NCBI RefSeq assembly: GCF_016907015.1
Contig: NZ_JAFBBE010000003.1
Span: forward strand, 109,189 to 173,188
Reading direction: 5' to 3'
Source of the DNA: Oceanisphaera litoralis
Lineage (GTDB): Bacteria; Pseudomonadota; Gammaproteobacteria; Enterobacterales; Aeromonadaceae
DNA: 64,000 nucleotides
Below the pieces are notes generated by a model. The model did no database searches. It was not told the origin of the DNA and saw only the letters and a list, made by a program, of their open reading frames with translations. Positions 27,958-37,452 of the stretch are shown here, one piece after another (the stretch's first letter is position 1; each line of letters starts with the position of its first letter). The position numbers and the translations under genes are program-made.

Positions 27958-28977
27958 TTATCTTGCGTGACTGTCCCGTGGGGCAGTATCAAAACGATGC
28001 GCGATGCTCGCGGGCAGGTCATGTTCAACTTCGGAAACGGCCTGCAAGATCGCATTTAAGAAGGCAGGTGAGCCGGCACTCCCGTGGCTCTTGACCACAC
28101 TGGCGCGCAATCCTATCAGACTTGCGCCGTTATACTGGTCGGGGTTCAGATGGGAAAGGCGCTTTTTTAACCAAAGAGTCAGTATTTTGCTTAAAAAACC
28201 GCGCTTTTTTTGCTGATCGAGCAACAGCCGCGCTACCCCTTCGCTGGTTTTCAAGGCCACATTGCCGACAAAACCATCACATACGATAACATCGACGCGA
28301 CCGGAAAACAGCTCGTCCCCTTCCACATAACCGCTATAGTGCACGCCGTCAGTCTGTTGCAACTGCTGCAAACGCTGCGCCGCCTCGCGAACCGACTCAT
28401 GGCCCTTGTTGGCTTCAACGCCGACGTTCAGCAGGCCGATGCGGGGATGGCTGATCCCCAGAAGATGTCGTGCCGCCTGCTCCCCCATGAGGGCAAACTG
28501 CACCAGCTGTCCGGCTCCGCAACAGAGGTTGGCCCCCACATCCAGCAACAACGCATAGCCACCGCCGGCTTGTGGCATCCGGGTGATCAGGGCGGGCCTG
28601 TCCACTCCGGGCAAGGTATTGAGCGTTTTCATCGCCATGGCCATCAGGGCACCGGTATTACCGGCGCTGACGCAGGCGTGCGCCCGCCTTGAAGCCAGGG
28701 CATCAAGCGCGTTGCGCATGGATGAATCGGTTAGACGACGCAGGGCGTAAGCGGCTTTATGGTCGTTTTCTACCTGCTGGCTGCAAAACCGCACTTCCAC
28801 CCGGGGGTGAGTGTCCAGTTGAAAGCGGCCTAACCAGGGAGAAAGCTCGGCCTCAAGGCCAAACAAAGCCAGATTGAGATCAGGCAGAAGCGACAGTGCC
28901 TGCGCGGCGGCAGGCACTGTAACAGAAGGGCCATGATCGCCCCCCATCATATCTAACGCAACGGTCAGCTGCGGCAA
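27958..28977 (-). CDS. plsX: Phosphate acyltransferase PlsX
   Basis: Makes acyl-phosphate from acyl-ACP for phosphatidic acid synthesis. Family blocks include [16 protein letters not shown] at the start, [41 protein letters not shown] and [16 protein letters not shown]. The open frame begins with GTG at 29013 inside rpmF. I chose the TTG at 28977, which gives [13 protein letters not shown] and aligns exactly with the E. coli N-terminus. A TAAGG ribosome site there overlaps the rpmF stop codon. 339 aa. Confidence 0.94.
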   Translation of the reverse strand: MPQLTVALDMMGGDHGPSVTVPAAAQALSLLPDLNLALFGLEAELSPWLGRFQLDTHPRVEVRFCSQQVENDHKAAYALRRLTDSSMRNALDALASRRAHACVSAGNTGALMAMAMKTLNTLPGVDRPALITRMPQAGGGYALLLDVGANLCCGAGQLVQFALMGEQAARHLLGISHPRIGLLNVGVEANKGHESVREAAQRLQQLQQTDGVHYSGYVEGDELFSGRVDVIVCDGFVGNVALKTSEGVARLLLDQQKKRGFLSKILTLWLKKRLSHLNPDQYNGASLIGLRASVVKSHGSAGSPAFLNAILQAVSEVEHDLPASIAHRFDTAPRDSHAR

Positions 28978-28987
28978 AAGGCAAGCC

Positions 28988-29158
28988 TTACTTGGCGATA
29001 ACCTTTTTACCACGGTAGAAACCGTCGGCAGTCACATGGTGACGGCGATGCAGTTCACCGGTGGTTTTATCCACAGACAGTGAAGCAGTGCTCAGAGCAT
29101 CGTGTGAGCGACGCTGACCACGACGAGAACGAGATACTTTACTTTTTTGTACGGCCAT
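28988..29158 (-). CDS. rpmF: 50S ribosomal protein L32
   Basis: A 56-aa protein read by hand from the minus strand. It starts [14 protein letters not shown], continues with the conserved RRSHDAL, and ends RGKKVIAK, matching E. coli L32 (57 aa). It binds 23S rRNA in the large subunit. A strong AGGAG ribosome site precedes the ATG. It lies 21 bases after yceD and directly before plsX, the conserved yceD-rpmF-plsX order linking ribosome and lipid synthesis. Confidence 0.97.
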   Translation of the reverse strand: MAVQKSKVSRSRRGQRRSHDALSTASLSVDKTTGELHRRHHVTADGFYRGKKVIAK

Positions 29159-29179
29159 TTGACCTCACTCCTAAATCAG

Positions 29180-29701
29180 TTACTTACGTTTTAATTCTTC
29201 CAGAACCGCGAAAGGATTCGGACGCTCTTCGGCGGTGGGGATATCACCAAAACTCTGATCAAATTTACCCTCGGAACACTGCTCATTTTCATGAGTCGGT
29301 ATCTGCGGCAAACTGAGGATAAGTTCATCCTCGATGATTTCAGCCAGATTGATTTCGCCAACTTCATCCACTTCAACAGCGTCGTAGTCTTCCGGCAACT
29401 CCGGCGCCTCTGCGTTTTCACGTAGCGGCGTGTATGTAAATTCGGATTCTATAGTGGTATCAAACAGCTCATTGCATCTTTGGCACTGGAGCGACACCTG
29501 AGTTCGGGCCTGGCCCGACATCACGCGCAGCCCCTGGGCATCTGTACCAAATCTCAGAGACACGTCGATATCACCATGGATACCTTGGGTTGAATCCTGC
29601 AGTCTGGGCATCAGAACCGCGCCAAACACGCCTTGATATTCAAGACGACTTTGTGCGCAGCGAGCGGGATCAACCTTAATGGGCAACTTTACCTTTTCCA
29701 T
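29180..29701 (-). CDS. yceD: YceD/DUF177 family protein (23S rRNA accumulation)
   Basis: A 173-aa cytoplasmic protein with the family N-terminus [19 protein letters not shown], a central CxxC ([12 protein letters not shown]), an acidic stretch ([19 protein letters not shown]) and the C-terminal [12 protein letters not shown]. In E. coli it is needed for normal 23S rRNA levels; its plant relative also acts on rRNA. First gene of the yceD-rpmF-plsX-fab run and divergent from yceF across about 160 bases, where the promoters should lie. Confidence 0.94.
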   Translation of the reverse strand: MEKVKLPIKVDPARCAQSRLEYQGVFGAVLMPRLQDSTQGIHGDIDVSLRFGTDAQGLRVMSGQARTQVSLQCQRCNELFDTTIESEFTYTPLRENAEAPELPEDYDAVEVDEVGEINLAEIIEDELILSLPQIPTHENEQCSEGKFDQSFGDIPTAEERPNPFAVLEELKRK

Positions 29702-29864
29702 AAGGCGCGCATATTATAGCGACAGGCCTTCGGAGTCAAAGAGAAAAGCAGGCTGGCCGCGAATAACCGGCAAGCATTCGAGTCCTGCTCGTGACGCCAC
29801 CGGCCACGACGACTACAATGGCAGACCTCTTATTTCCATTGCTTCACACAGACTCGGGTGCCCA

Positions 29865-30443
29865 ATGGCCAGAATCATACTCGCCTCCTCTTCCCCCTAC
29901 CGCCAGCAGCTATTGCACAAGCTCGGGCTGGACTTTCAAAGCTGCAGCCCGGACATAGACGAAAGGCCCCGCCCCGGCGAACCGGCCATCGCCCTGGTGC
30001 AGCGGCTGGCCGAGCAAAAGGCCCGTGCCGTGGCTGGCCGGTATCCTCAGGGGCTCATCATCGGTTCGGATCAGGTGTGTGTCAATCGGGGGCAGATTCT
30101 GGGCAAACCCGGCACCCGGGCCCGGGCGAAGGCACAGCTGCTGGCCGCCAGTGGGCAACGCATCACCTTTTATACCGGTCTGGCGGTACTCGATGCCGCC
30201 AGCGATCGACTGCATTCGATGGTAGAGCCGTTCTCGGTGGTATTCCGCCCCTTGAGCGAGGCGCAGCTTGACCGTTACCTGGACCGGGAGCCCGCCCTGG
30301 ACTGTGCCGGCGCCTTCAAGTGCGAAGGACTCGGTATCAGCCTGTTCGAGCGCATGGAGGGGCGGGATCCCAACAGCCTGGTGGGACTGCCGCTGATCGC
30401 GCTGGTAGAGCTGCTGGGTCGTTTTGGGGTGGAAGTACCATAA
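29865..30443 (+). CDS. yceF: Maf-like nucleotide pyrophosphatase YceF (7-methyl-GTP type)
   Basis: A 192-aa house-cleaning enzyme that hydrolyses modified nucleotides; the YceF subgroup acts on m7GTP. Motifs are the Maf signature [12 protein letters not shown] at residues 6-17, the acidic [27 protein letters not shown] with the catalytic aspartate, and [10 protein letters not shown] followed by DPNSLVGLP. The frame extends upstream to 29679, but [10 protein letters not shown] at 29865 is the family N-terminus. It is divergent from yceD, as in enteric bacteria. Confidence 0.94.
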   Translation: MARIILASSSPYRQQLLHKLGLDFQSCSPDIDERPRPGEPAIALVQRLAEQKARAVAGRYPQGLIIGSDQVCVNRGQILGKPGTRARAKAQLLAASGQRITFYTGLAVLDAASDRLHSMVEPFSVVFRPLSEAQLDRYLDREPALDCAGAFKCEGLGISLFERMEGRDPNSLVGLPLIALVELLGRFGVEVP

Positions 30444-30445
30444 AG

Positions 30446-30522
30446 ATGTGAGGTGTGAGGTGCAAAACATCATATTTGCAGGCCGGTTTTACTCCTCACG
30501 TTTTACGCCTCACTCCTTACTG
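30446..30522. repeat. GTGAGG/CCTCAC inverted repeat pair
   Basis: GTGAGGTGTGAGG at about 30450-30462 faces CCTCAC tracts at about 30494-30515, across a short loop. This is a shorter member of the family at 19806 and 18771. It separates the convergent yceF and HAD genes; no T-run terminator is evident. Confidence 0.55.
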
Positions 30523-30527
30523 AATAT

Positions 30528-31169
30528 TTAAAGCCAGCGAGGCAGCTGGCGAATATCATCGATTAGGGCTAACGGGGTATGTTGGCATAATATTTCACTG
30601 CCATGCACACCATAGGTCACGCCGATCCTGTCCATGCCAATGGCTTCGGCCATCGCCAGATCGTAGCTCGAATCCCCCACCATCACCGCCTCGGCCGGGT
30701 TGAGCTTCAGCTCGTCCAGAATTTGCTCCAGCATCAGCGGATGGGGTTTGGACTGGGCCTGATCCGCCCCGCGCAGGGCGTGAAAATACCCTCCCAGTTC
30801 GGTTTCTGCCAGCACCCGGTCCAGCCCTACCCGCTGTTTGCCGGTGGCGACCGCCAGGCGGTAGCCATTGCCATGCAGCCCCTTGATGGTATCGGCCGCG
30901 CCGACAAACAAGGGCGACGGCGTCTCGTTCAGCTCGAGATAATGACGACGGTACGCCGCAAACATGGCCTCCTCGTCTGCTGTTTTCAGCGGGCCGAACA
31001 ACAACGGAAAGGCCTTGTGCAGGCTGAGCCCGATAATATCGCGCACCGCCGCCGCCGTGGGGATCGCCAGGGCACAATCCCGGGCCGCCGCCTGCATGCT
31101 GGACACGATACGTGCCACCGAGTCCATCAGGGTGCCGTCCCAGTCGAAGATAACCAATTGATACTTCAT
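30528..31169 (-). CDS. HAD-IA family phosphatase (phosphoglycolate phosphatase-like)
   Basis: A 213-aa HAD hydrolase. Motif I is [10 protein letters not shown] at residues 8-17, motif II is in AVATGKQR, motif III the lysine in SKPHPLML, and motif [15 protein letters not shown]. The cap between motifs I and II is alpha-helical, as in Gph-like enzymes. Substrate unknown. Its ATG overlaps the rluC stop codon, so it is translationally coupled to rluC. The same rluC-HAD pair is familiar from pseudomonads and other gammaproteobacteria. Confidence 0.9.
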   Translation of the reverse strand: MKYQLVIFDWDGTLMDSVARIVSSMQAAARDCALAIPTAAAVRDIIGLSLHKAFPLLFGPLKTADEEAMFAAYRRHYLELNETPSPLFVGAADTIKGLHGNGYRLAVATGKQRVGLDRVLAETELGGYFHALRGADQAQSKPHPLMLEQILDELKLNPAEAVMVGDSSYDLAMAEAIGMDRIGVTYGVHGSEILCQHTPLALIDDIRQLPRWL

Positions 31170-32125
31170 GACTGTGCCATCCGGGTCAGCAGCTTTTTCA
31201 ATGCCGGCTCCAGGGGGGCTTCCAGCACCATGCTCTCTTCTCGTGCCGGATGGAAAAAACGTATCCGGCAGGCGTGCAGAAACAGCCGTTTCAGCCCCAT
31301 GCCGTTCATTTTTTCGTCGAACAGCTGATCGCCGTACTTGTTGTCACCGGCAATGGGATGACCCGCATGCAGGGTATGCACACGGATCTGATGAGTGCGC
31401 CCGGTAACCGGGCTGCATTCCACCAGGGTGGCGCCGCTAAACTTCTGGATGATGCGAAAGCGGGTTTCCGACGGCTTGCCTTCTTTATCTACCCGTACCA
31501 CCCGCTCACCCGACGCCAGCTCGTTCTTCTTCAAGGGCGCCTTCACCACCTTCTGGTGCGGCTGCCACTGGCCTCGCACCAGTGCCAGGTAGTGCTTGTC
31601 CATGGTTTTTTCACGCAGCTGCTCGTGCAGGCTGCGCAACATGCTGCGCTTCTTGGCCACCAGAAGAATGCCGGAGGTATCCCGATCCAGCCGATGCACC
31701 AGCTCCAGAAAGCGCGCCTCGGGCCGCAGTGCCCGCAGGCCTTCAATCACGCCGAAACTCAGGCCGCTGCCGCCATGTACCGCTATGCCCGAGGGCTTGT
31801 TCAGTACGATCAAGGCATCGTCTTCATAGATGATGGCCGTGTCGAGCGACTGCACCTGGTTCAGCTTGGCCGATGGCAGCGTATTGTCGCGTTCTGCCAC
31901 TCGCACCGGCGGCACCCGTATCACGTCACCGGCCAGCAGTTTGTATTCCGGTTTGATGCGCTTTTTGTTAACCCTTACCTCGCCTTTGCGCAAAATTCGA
32001 TAAATCAGGCTTTTGGGAACGCCTTTAAGCTGAGTCCGTAAATAATTGTCTATGCGCTGCCCTTCATGCTCAGCCTCTATGGTGAGCAGCCGCACGCTGT
32101 GTTGTTCTTGTTTCATGGCCGCCAT
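31166..32125 (-). CDS. rluC: 23S rRNA pseudouridine synthase RluC
   Basis: Makes pseudouridines 955, 2504 and 2580 (E. coli numbering) in 23S rRNA. The N-terminal S4 domain ([30 protein letters not shown]) is followed by the RluA-type catalytic domain with the aspartate in [10 protein letters not shown], then FRIIQKF and GRTHQIRVH. The 319-aa frame has two possible starts, 32125 and 32116; neither has a clear ribosome site. It is divergent from rne, as in E. coli. Confidence 0.96.
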   Translation of the reverse strand: MAAMKQEQHSVRLLTIEAEHEGQRIDNYLRTQLKGVPKSLIYRILRKGEVRVNKKRIKPEYKLLAGDVIRVPPVRVAERDNTLPSAKLNQVQSLDTAIIYEDDALIVLNKPSGIAVHGGSGLSFGVIEGLRALRPEARFLELVHRLDRDTSGILLVAKKRSMLRSLHEQLREKTMDKHYLALVRGQWQPHQKVVKAPLKKNELASGERVVRVDKEGKPSETRFRIIQKFSGATLVECSPVTGRTHQIRVHTLHAGHPIAGDNKYGDQLFDEKMNGMGLKRLFLHACRIRFFHPAREESMVLEAPLEPALKKLLTRMAQS

Positions 32126-32166
32126 TCTAACACCAGCCCGTGTCTTTTGGCTGCAAAAAAGGCATC

Positions 32167-32196
32167 TTGCTAAGGTTGTAGTTAAAGTGTGATAAT
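32167..32196 (+). promoter_or_regulatory. Candidate rne promoter and start of its long leader
   Basis: TTGCTA (32167-32172) and an extended -10 TGTGATAAT ending at 32196 are 18 bases apart. This would leave a leader of about 245 bases before the rne ATG. The leader has GC-rich inverted segments, for example around 32370-32400 (CCGG..TCCG with CGGACCGG). In E. coli the rne leader folds and mediates feedback control by RNase E itself; the same is likely here but not shown. Confidence 0.5.
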
Positions 32197-32447
32197 GACG
32201 CCGTTTTTCGTGCTTTCCGGGATCGGAGGGCGCACCCTGAATACCCCTGGTTTTCCGTTTTATTCGCGACCTCTGGGCTCCCCCCTTATCGTGAAAGACA
32301 CCTGAATATGCGCCTCATGCGTACCCAGCCGGGAGGCTGTAACCATTACGCTCACAGACTCGAGGCCGGTGTCCGTCGGAATAACACGGCGGACCGGGGG
32401 ATACCAACACTGTCGAAACAGTAAAAAACTTTATAAAAGAGTCTTCA

Positions 32448-35414
32448 ATGAAAAGAATGCTAATCAACGCAACCCAGGAAGAAGAGTTGCGTGTAGCCCT
32501 GGTAGATGGGCAAAAACTATACGACCTGGATATCGAAAGTCCCGGCCACGAGCAAAAGAAAGCCAACATCTATAAAGGCAAGATCACCCGGGTAGAACCC
32601 AGCCTGGAAGCCGCCTTCGTCGACTACGGCGCCGACCGTCACGGTTTTCTCCCCCTCAAGGAAATCGCCCGCAACTACTTCCCCGCCGGTTACAGCTATC
32701 AGGGCCGCCCCAATATCAAGGAAGTGGTCAAGGAAGGTCAGGAAGTCATCGTTCAGATCGATAAAGAAGAGCGTGGCAACAAGGGTGCCGCCCTCACCAC
32801 CTTTATCAGCCTGGCCGGCTCCTATCTGGTACTGATGCCCAACAACCCTCGTGCCGGTGGTATCTCCCGCCGTATCGAAGGTGACGAGCGTACCGAGCTC
32901 AAGGAAGCCCTGGCGCACCTCAAACTGCCCGATGGCATGGGTCTGATCGTCCGTACCGCCGGTGTCGGCAAGTCCGGCGAAGAGCTGGAGTGGGATCTGC
33001 ACGTACTGCAGACTCACTGGACCGCCATTCAGGAAGCCGCCGAAGGCGGTAGCGCCCCGTTCCTGATCCATCAGGAAAGCAACGTCATCGTACGCGCCAT
33101 CCGCGACTACCTGCGTCGTGATATCGGTGAGATCCTGATCGACAACCCGGTGATTTTCGAGCGCGCCAAGCAGCATATCGAGCTGGTTCGCCCCGATTTT
33201 GTCAACCGGATCAAGCTGTACGAGGGCGAGGTGCCCATGTTCAGCCACTATCAGATCGAAAGCCAGATTGAATCGGCCTTTCAGCGGGAAGTACGTCTGC
33301 CCTCCGGCGGCAGCATCGTTATCGACCCGACCGAAGCACTGACCAGTATCGACATCAACTCCTCTCGTGCCACCAAAGGCGGCGATATCGAGGAAACCGC
33401 ACTGCAGACCAACCTGGAAGCGGCGGAAGAAATCGCCCGTCAGCTGCGTCTGCGTGACCTGGGTGGCCTGGTGGTGATCGACTTTATCGACATGACGCCG
33501 GTACGCCACCAGCGCGAGGTGGAAAACCGCCTGCGCGATGCAGTGCGCCAGGACAGAGCCCGCATCCAGCTGGGGCGAATTTCGCGCTTCGGTCTGCTGG
33601 AAATGTCCCGTCAGCGTCTGCGTCCTTCCCTCGGCGAGTCCAGCACCCATGTGTGCCCGCGCTGTCTGGGCCAGGGGACCATCCGCGACAACGAATCGCT
33701 GGCGCTGGCCATACTGCGGCTGATTGAAGAAGAAGCATTGAAAGACAACACCGGGCAGATTCATGCCCAGGTGCCGGTCGACGTTGCCGCCTATCTGCTC
33801 AACGAAAAACGCAAATCCATCGCCGGGCTGGAAAATCGCTACCAGGTCGAGATTTACATCATCCCCAACGAACAGCTGGAAACGCCACATTTCGACGTGG
33901 CCCGGGTTCGCAGCGGTGATGAAGAAAATGTCTCCAGCTTTGCGCTGAAAACCACCGTCGAAAAGCCGGCTTATCGTCCCCGTCAGGGTCAGGCCGCAGC
34001 CAAGAGCGAACAACCGGCACTGCAGGGCTTTACGGCACCGGCATCCGTCCCCGCTCCGGCCCCCGCCGCGACGCCGGTTGCGGCCAAAACCGAAGCCGCC
34101 GCTCCCGTTGCCGCCGAGCCCGGCCTCTTGAGCCGCATGTTCTGCGCCCTGGCTGGCTGGTTCAAGGGATCAGCCGAGCCCCAGCAGGCACCTGAGCCCA
34201 CACCGGTCGAAAAGCCGGCCCGTCAGGCACGTAATAACGAGCGCCGCGAACGTGGTGATCGCCGCAACACGCGCAACCGCCGACCGCGTGATGAAGACCG
34301 CAGCACCAAAGCCGCCCCCGCAGCCGACACCCAGTCACAAGCTCAGGGCGAAGCCAAGACGGACAGACCACGTCGTGAACGTCGTAAACCGCGCCGTGAG
34401 CCGCAGCAACAGCAACAGCAACAACAGCAGCAAAAAGAGACCGCTGTCGTCGAGCCGGTGCAGACCCCGGCGCCACAGCAACAGCAGCAACAGAAACCAG
34501 CGCAGGAAATCGAGCAAAAAGAGCAGGCCGTCGCCGAGCGCCGTCAACGCCGCAAGATGCGTAAACAGGTACGTACCGGTAGCGAAGCCCGCCCGACGGA
34601 TGCCAGCACAGAGCAGGCAGAACGCCAGCCCAAGGCTCCGACCGCCGAAGTAAAAGCCTCAGAAGGAGCCGAAAAGAAAGCGTCTCATCACCAGCGCGGT
34701 GGTGCCATGCCCAAGCGCAAGCGTATCAATGAAGACAGCCGCCGTCAGCGTCGTCAGGACAGCATAGCGGCCTTGATCGCCGCTCAGGGTGAAGAAAAGT
34801 GGGTTGCGTCGGAAACGGCTGACATTGAAGCCGCTCCGGCGAAACAAACCGCACTGGCCGACCGTGAGGCCCGTTCCGTGGTAGCCGAACAGGCTCCCGC
34901 CGCGGCACCACAGCAGGAAGCCGCCAAGGCTCCTGTCGCTGAGCCCCAGCCTGAAGCCGAAACGCCTCAGCCTGCAGCCGAAGCGCCCAAACCGGTAGCC
35001 GCAGCGCCCAAAGCCGAAGCCGAAGCGCCCAAACCGGTAGCCGCAGCGCCCAAAGCCGAAGCAGAAGCGCCCAAACCGGTAGCCGCAGCGCCCGAAGCCG
35101 AAGCCGAAGCGCCCCAGCCTGTAGCCGAAGCGCCCCAGCCTGTAGCCGAAGCGCCCAAGCCTGCCGCCGAAGCGCCCAAGCCTGCCGCCGCAGCGCCCCA
35201 GCCTAAAGCCGAAGCGAAGCCGGCCTCAGGCCTGTACCAACGTGCCCGCCGGGCCTCTGCCCCCATGGTCAAGCCGACGGTAGTGGCACAGCCGGATTAC
35301 GTTAAGCCGGAATATCCGCCGTTGCAACGTCAGGCCATTGTCACCAGCGGCCGCCAGGCCGGCAGTGCCGCCGCCCGCAACACCGCCTCGGCACCCATGA
35401 CCAAACCGGAGTAA
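32448..35414 (+). CDS. rne: Ribonuclease E
   Basis: Main endonuclease for mRNA decay and rRNA/tRNA processing, and scaffold of the degradosome. The 988-aa protein has the S1 domain (about 38-120), the 5' sensor region, and the DNase I-like domain with catalytic Asp302 and Asp345. The zinc-link CPRCLGQG has Cys403 and Cys406. All are one residue off E. coli numbering. An amphipathic membrane-targeting segment ([16 protein letters not shown], about 559-574) follows. The tail is disordered: Arg-rich RNA-binding patches, polyglutamine tracts near 655-700, and Ala-Pro-Lys-Glu repeats near 830-925. Confidence 0.98.
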   Translation: MKRMLINATQEEELRVALVDGQKLYDLDIESPGHEQKKANIYKGKITRVEPSLEAAFVDYGADRHGFLPLKEIARNYFPAGYSYQGRPNIKEVVKEGQEVIVQIDKEERGNKGAALTTFISLAGSYLVLMPNNPRAGGISRRIEGDERTELKEALAHLKLPDGMGLIVRTAGVGKSGEELEWDLHVLQTHWTAIQEAAEGGSAPFLIHQESNVIVRAIRDYLRRDIGEILIDNPVIFERAKQHIELVRPDFVNRIKLYEGEVPMFSHYQIESQIESAFQREVRLPSGGSIVIDPTEALTSIDINSSRATKGGDIEETALQTNLEAAEEIARQLRLRDLGGLVVIDFIDMTPVRHQREVENRLRDAVRQDRARIQLGRISRFGLLEMSRQRLRPSLGESSTHVCPRCLGQGTIRDNESLALAILRLIEEEALKDNTGQIHAQVPVDVAAYLLNEKRKSIAGLENRYQVEIYIIPNEQLETPHFDVARVRSGDEENVSSFALKTTVEKPAYRPRQGQAAAKSEQPALQGFTAPASVPAPAPAATPVAAKTEAAAPVAAEPGLLSRMFCALAGWFKGSAEPQQAPEPTPVEKPARQARNNERRERGDRRNTRNRRPRDEDRSTKAAPAADTQSQAQGEAKTDRPRRERRKPRREPQQQQQQQQQQKETAVVEPVQTPAPQQQQQQKPAQEIEQKEQAVAERRQRRKMRKQVRTGSEARPTDASTEQAERQPKAPTAEVKASEGAEKKASHHQRGGAMPKRKRINEDSRRQRRQDSIAALIAAQGEEKWVASETADIEAAPAKQTALADREARSVVAEQAPAAAPQQEAAKAPVAEPQPEAETPQPAAEAPKPVAAAPKAEAEAPKPVAAAPKAEAEAPKPVAAAPEAEAEAPQPVAEAPQPVAEAPKPAAEAPKPAAAAPQPKAEAKPASGLYQRARRASAPMVKPTVVAQPDYVKPEYPPLQRQAIVTSGRQAGSAAARNTASAPMTKPE
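34943..35220 (+). repeat. Tandem coding repeats in the RNase E C-terminal tail
   Basis: Imperfect 21- and 42-bp units repeat in frame and encode alternating [12 protein letters not shown]-type motifs. Units differ by point changes (K/Q/E swaps), so the array has both expanded and diverged. It lies in the disordered scaffold region, not the catalytic half. Confidence 0.9.
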
Positions 35415-35430
35415 TATTACTCCACTAAAA

Positions 35431-35453
35431 AAGGCTCCTTCGGGAGCCTTTTT
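35431..35453 (+). terminator. Intrinsic terminator after rne
   Basis: AAGGCTCC and GGAGCCTT pair around a TTCG tetraloop, followed by TTTATTT. It is 16 bases past the rne stop codon. Confidence 0.93.
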
Positions 35454-35473
35454 ATTTACCTGCTGTTTTCTGT

Positions 35474-35657
35474 TAAGTAATCTTGCGTAACAGGTGTGGA
35501 TGCAAGGGTTGGTTTGCCTTTATCGTCACCCTCGCGAAGGCGGAGGTCCAGTGTCTTTACTGGTGAACCCCAGTCTGAAAATTCTACGCTACAGGCCCTG
35601 GATTCCCACCTTCGTGGGAATGACGACTGAACCACTTCTGTTATGCGATATTACTTA
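35474..35657. mobile_element. 184-bp MITE-like element, copy 2
   Basis: Same length and ends as the element at 15477-15660, with about seven base differences and no gaps. It sits between the rne terminator and the end of the phosphatase gene, in the same orientation as copy 1. It is non-coding. Confidence 0.82.
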
Positions 35658-35685
35658 TCAGCTTTCCGTTCTCAACTTTCTGTTA

Positions 35686-36174
35686 TCAAGACGTCGTTAA
35701 CTGCGTCAGCAGCCCCTTGCAGGCAGACTCAATCAAATCCAACACTCGTTCAAAGCCCTGATCGCCACCGTAATAGGGATCCGGCACCTCCTGCTCCGAC
35801 CCCTCTGCATAACTCGGTAACAACGTGAGTTTGTGCTGATGTTCGGCCGGACACTGAGCCCGAAGATCGGCCAGGTTACTGTGGTCTGCTGCCAGAATCA
35901 GATCGAAACGAATAAAATCATCGGACTTAACCTGCCGCGCACTGATACCACCAAAGTCATAGCCTCTGCGCTCACCCGCCGCACGGGCTCGCCTGTCGGG
36001 TTCGGCACCACTGTGATAACCAATGGTTCCGGCAGAATCGATGATCATCTCCACCCCGGCCCGCGCCGCCTGATGACGCAACACCGCCTCGGCGGTGGGC
36101 GAGCGGCAGATGTTGCCCATGCAGATCATCAGCACGCTGATACTCTCTTGATTTTTCAGATGTTTATCCGTCAT
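35686..36174 (-). CDS. Low-molecular-weight protein-tyrosine phosphatase
   Basis: A 162-aa cytoplasmic phosphatase. The P-loop C-x5-R-S is Cys18-MGNIC-Arg24-Ser25 near the N-terminus, and the general acid aspartate is in VPDPYYGG near residue 134. Relatives remove phosphate from tyrosine kinases of capsule synthesis or from arginine, but no polysaccharide genes are next to it. A TTG precedes the ATG by one codon; AGGAT five bases upstream favours the ATG at 36174. It stands alone. Confidence 0.94.
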   Translation of the reverse strand: MTDKHLKNQESISVLMICMGNICRSPTAEAVLRHQAARAGVEMIIDSAGTIGYHSGAEPDRRARAAGERRGYDFGGISARQVKSDDFIRFDLILAADHSNLADLRAQCPAEHQHKLTLLPSYAEGSEQEVPDPYYGGDQGFERVLDLIESACKGLLTQLTTS

Positions 36175-36269
36175 CAATATCCTGCCTGTAACCGGTTGCT
36201 ATGGATGATAATAATGTTCTATATTTCAACAACTTGCATATTATTGTGAAGGAGTTTTTTCACCGACGC

Positions 36270-36303
36270 AAAAAAACAGGAGCCCGCCTTGGCGGACTCC
36301 TGT
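36270..36303 (-). terminator. Intrinsic terminator after mesD
   Basis: A long near-perfect stem (ACAGGAG..CCGCC with GGCGG..CTCCTGT, one G-T pair) is followed on the minus strand by seven Ts. It lies 26 bases past the mesD stop. Confidence 0.92.
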
Positions 36304-36328
36304 TCTGTATATTGTCTGAATCCCGGGA

Positions 36329-37402
36329 TCAGACCCGGCTGAGATTCACGCCGTCAGCCTGAGAAACAACACCCCCGGCCGAGAGCTCTTTGCGAATAAT
36401 TTCTGCACCGGCACTCAGGGCATTCAACTTGCCTCTTGCTACTTCACGAGCCAGGGGGGCCATGCCGCAGTTGGTAGAGGGGTAGAGCTTGTCGGCATCA
36501 ACAAACGTAAGTGCTTTTCGTAGGGTATCGGCGACTTCTTCGGGTGTCTCAATGGTATCGGTTGCAACGTCAATCGCCCCTACCATGACTTTTTTACCTC
36601 GAATGAGTTCAAGCAGTTCCATTGGAACATGAGAGTTGTGGCATTCTAATGAGATAATATCGATATTGGATTTTTGTAGCTTGGGAAAAGCCTCTTCATA
36701 TTGTCTCCACTCCGATCCCAGGGTTTTCTTCCAGTCCGTATTGGCTTTGATGCCATAGCCATAGCAAATATGTACGGCTGTCTCACATTTAAGGCCTTCA
36801 ATTGCTCTTTCTAAAGTAGCAATTCCCCAATCATTGACCTCGTCAAAAAACACATTAAAGGCAGGTTCATCAAATTGGATAATATCAACCCCCGCCGCTT
36901 CCAATTCTTTGGCTTCCTGATTGAGGATTTTGGCGAATTCCCAGGCCAGCTTTTCGCGACTTTTATAATGGTCATCATACAGCGTATCTATCATGGTCAT
37001 GGGGCCCGGCAGGGCCCATTTAATGGGTTGCCTGGTTTGCCGACGCAAGAATTTGGCATCTTCAACAAAAACCGGCTTCAGGCGAGTAACGGGACCCACG
37101 ACCGTCGGCACACTCGCATCATAGCGATCACGTATTCTAACGGTCTTGCGCTTCTCAAAATCAACACCGCCGAGGTGCTCGATAAAGGTGGTCACAAAAT
37201 GCTGACGGGTTTGCTCGCCATCACTGACAATATCAATACCTGCATGTTGCTGCTCTTGCAGCGACACACGCAACGCATCCTGTTTACCTTCAATTAATTC
37301 CTCTTCTTGCAATTTCCAGGGTGACCAAAGTGTCTCGGGTTGTGCAAGCCAGGAAGGTTTAGGCAGACTGCCTGCCGTTGAAGTAGGTAATAATTTTTTC
37401 AT
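36329..37402 (-). CDS. mesD: Methionine synthase, core-MetE type (MesD family)
   Basis: A 357-aa protein equal to only the C-terminal catalytic barrel of MetE, without the N-terminal folate-binding half. Zinc ligands are all visible: His211 and Cys213 (VHICYGYG), Glu253 (SLECHNSH) and Cys312 (STNCGM). Substrate-loop pieces are AGSLPKPSWL and IVSDGEQTR. From published comparative work on folate-independent methionine synthases as I recall it, the MesD group is encoded beside DUF1852 (MesX) and needs it; mesX is directly upstream here (50-base gap). The methyl donor is not known from sequence. Codon use is less GC-rich than its neighbours. Confidence 0.85.
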   Translation of the reverse strand: MKKLLPTSTAGSLPKPSWLAQPETLWSPWKLQEEELIEGKQDALRVSLQEQQHAGIDIVSDGEQTRQHFVTTFIEHLGGVDFEKRKTVRIRDRYDASVPTVVGPVTRLKPVFVEDAKFLRRQTRQPIKWALPGPMTMIDTLYDDHYKSREKLAWEFAKILNQEAKELEAAGVDIIQFDEPAFNVFFDEVNDWGIATLERAIEGLKCETAVHICYGYGIKANTDWKKTLGSEWRQYEEAFPKLQKSNIDIISLECHNSHVPMELLELIRGKKVMVGAIDVATDTIETPEEVADTLRKALTFVDADKLYPSTNCGMAPLAREVARGKLNALSAGAEIIRKELSAGGVVSQADGVNLSRV

Positions 37403-37452
37403 AATAAATACCGTCTTATATTCTCGTTAATGTTCAGGCGCTTGTTTTATTA

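Noticed and set aside
34400-34500. CAG/CAA repeats that look like a microsatellite or CRISPR-like array
   Set aside because: They are in frame within rne and encode polyglutamine in its disordered tail; there are no spacers of even length.
36329-37402. mesD as a truncated metE pseudogene
   Set aside because: It has a clean start, full catalytic barrel, all four zinc ligands, a terminator, and the expected mesX partner, so it is a complete short-form enzyme.
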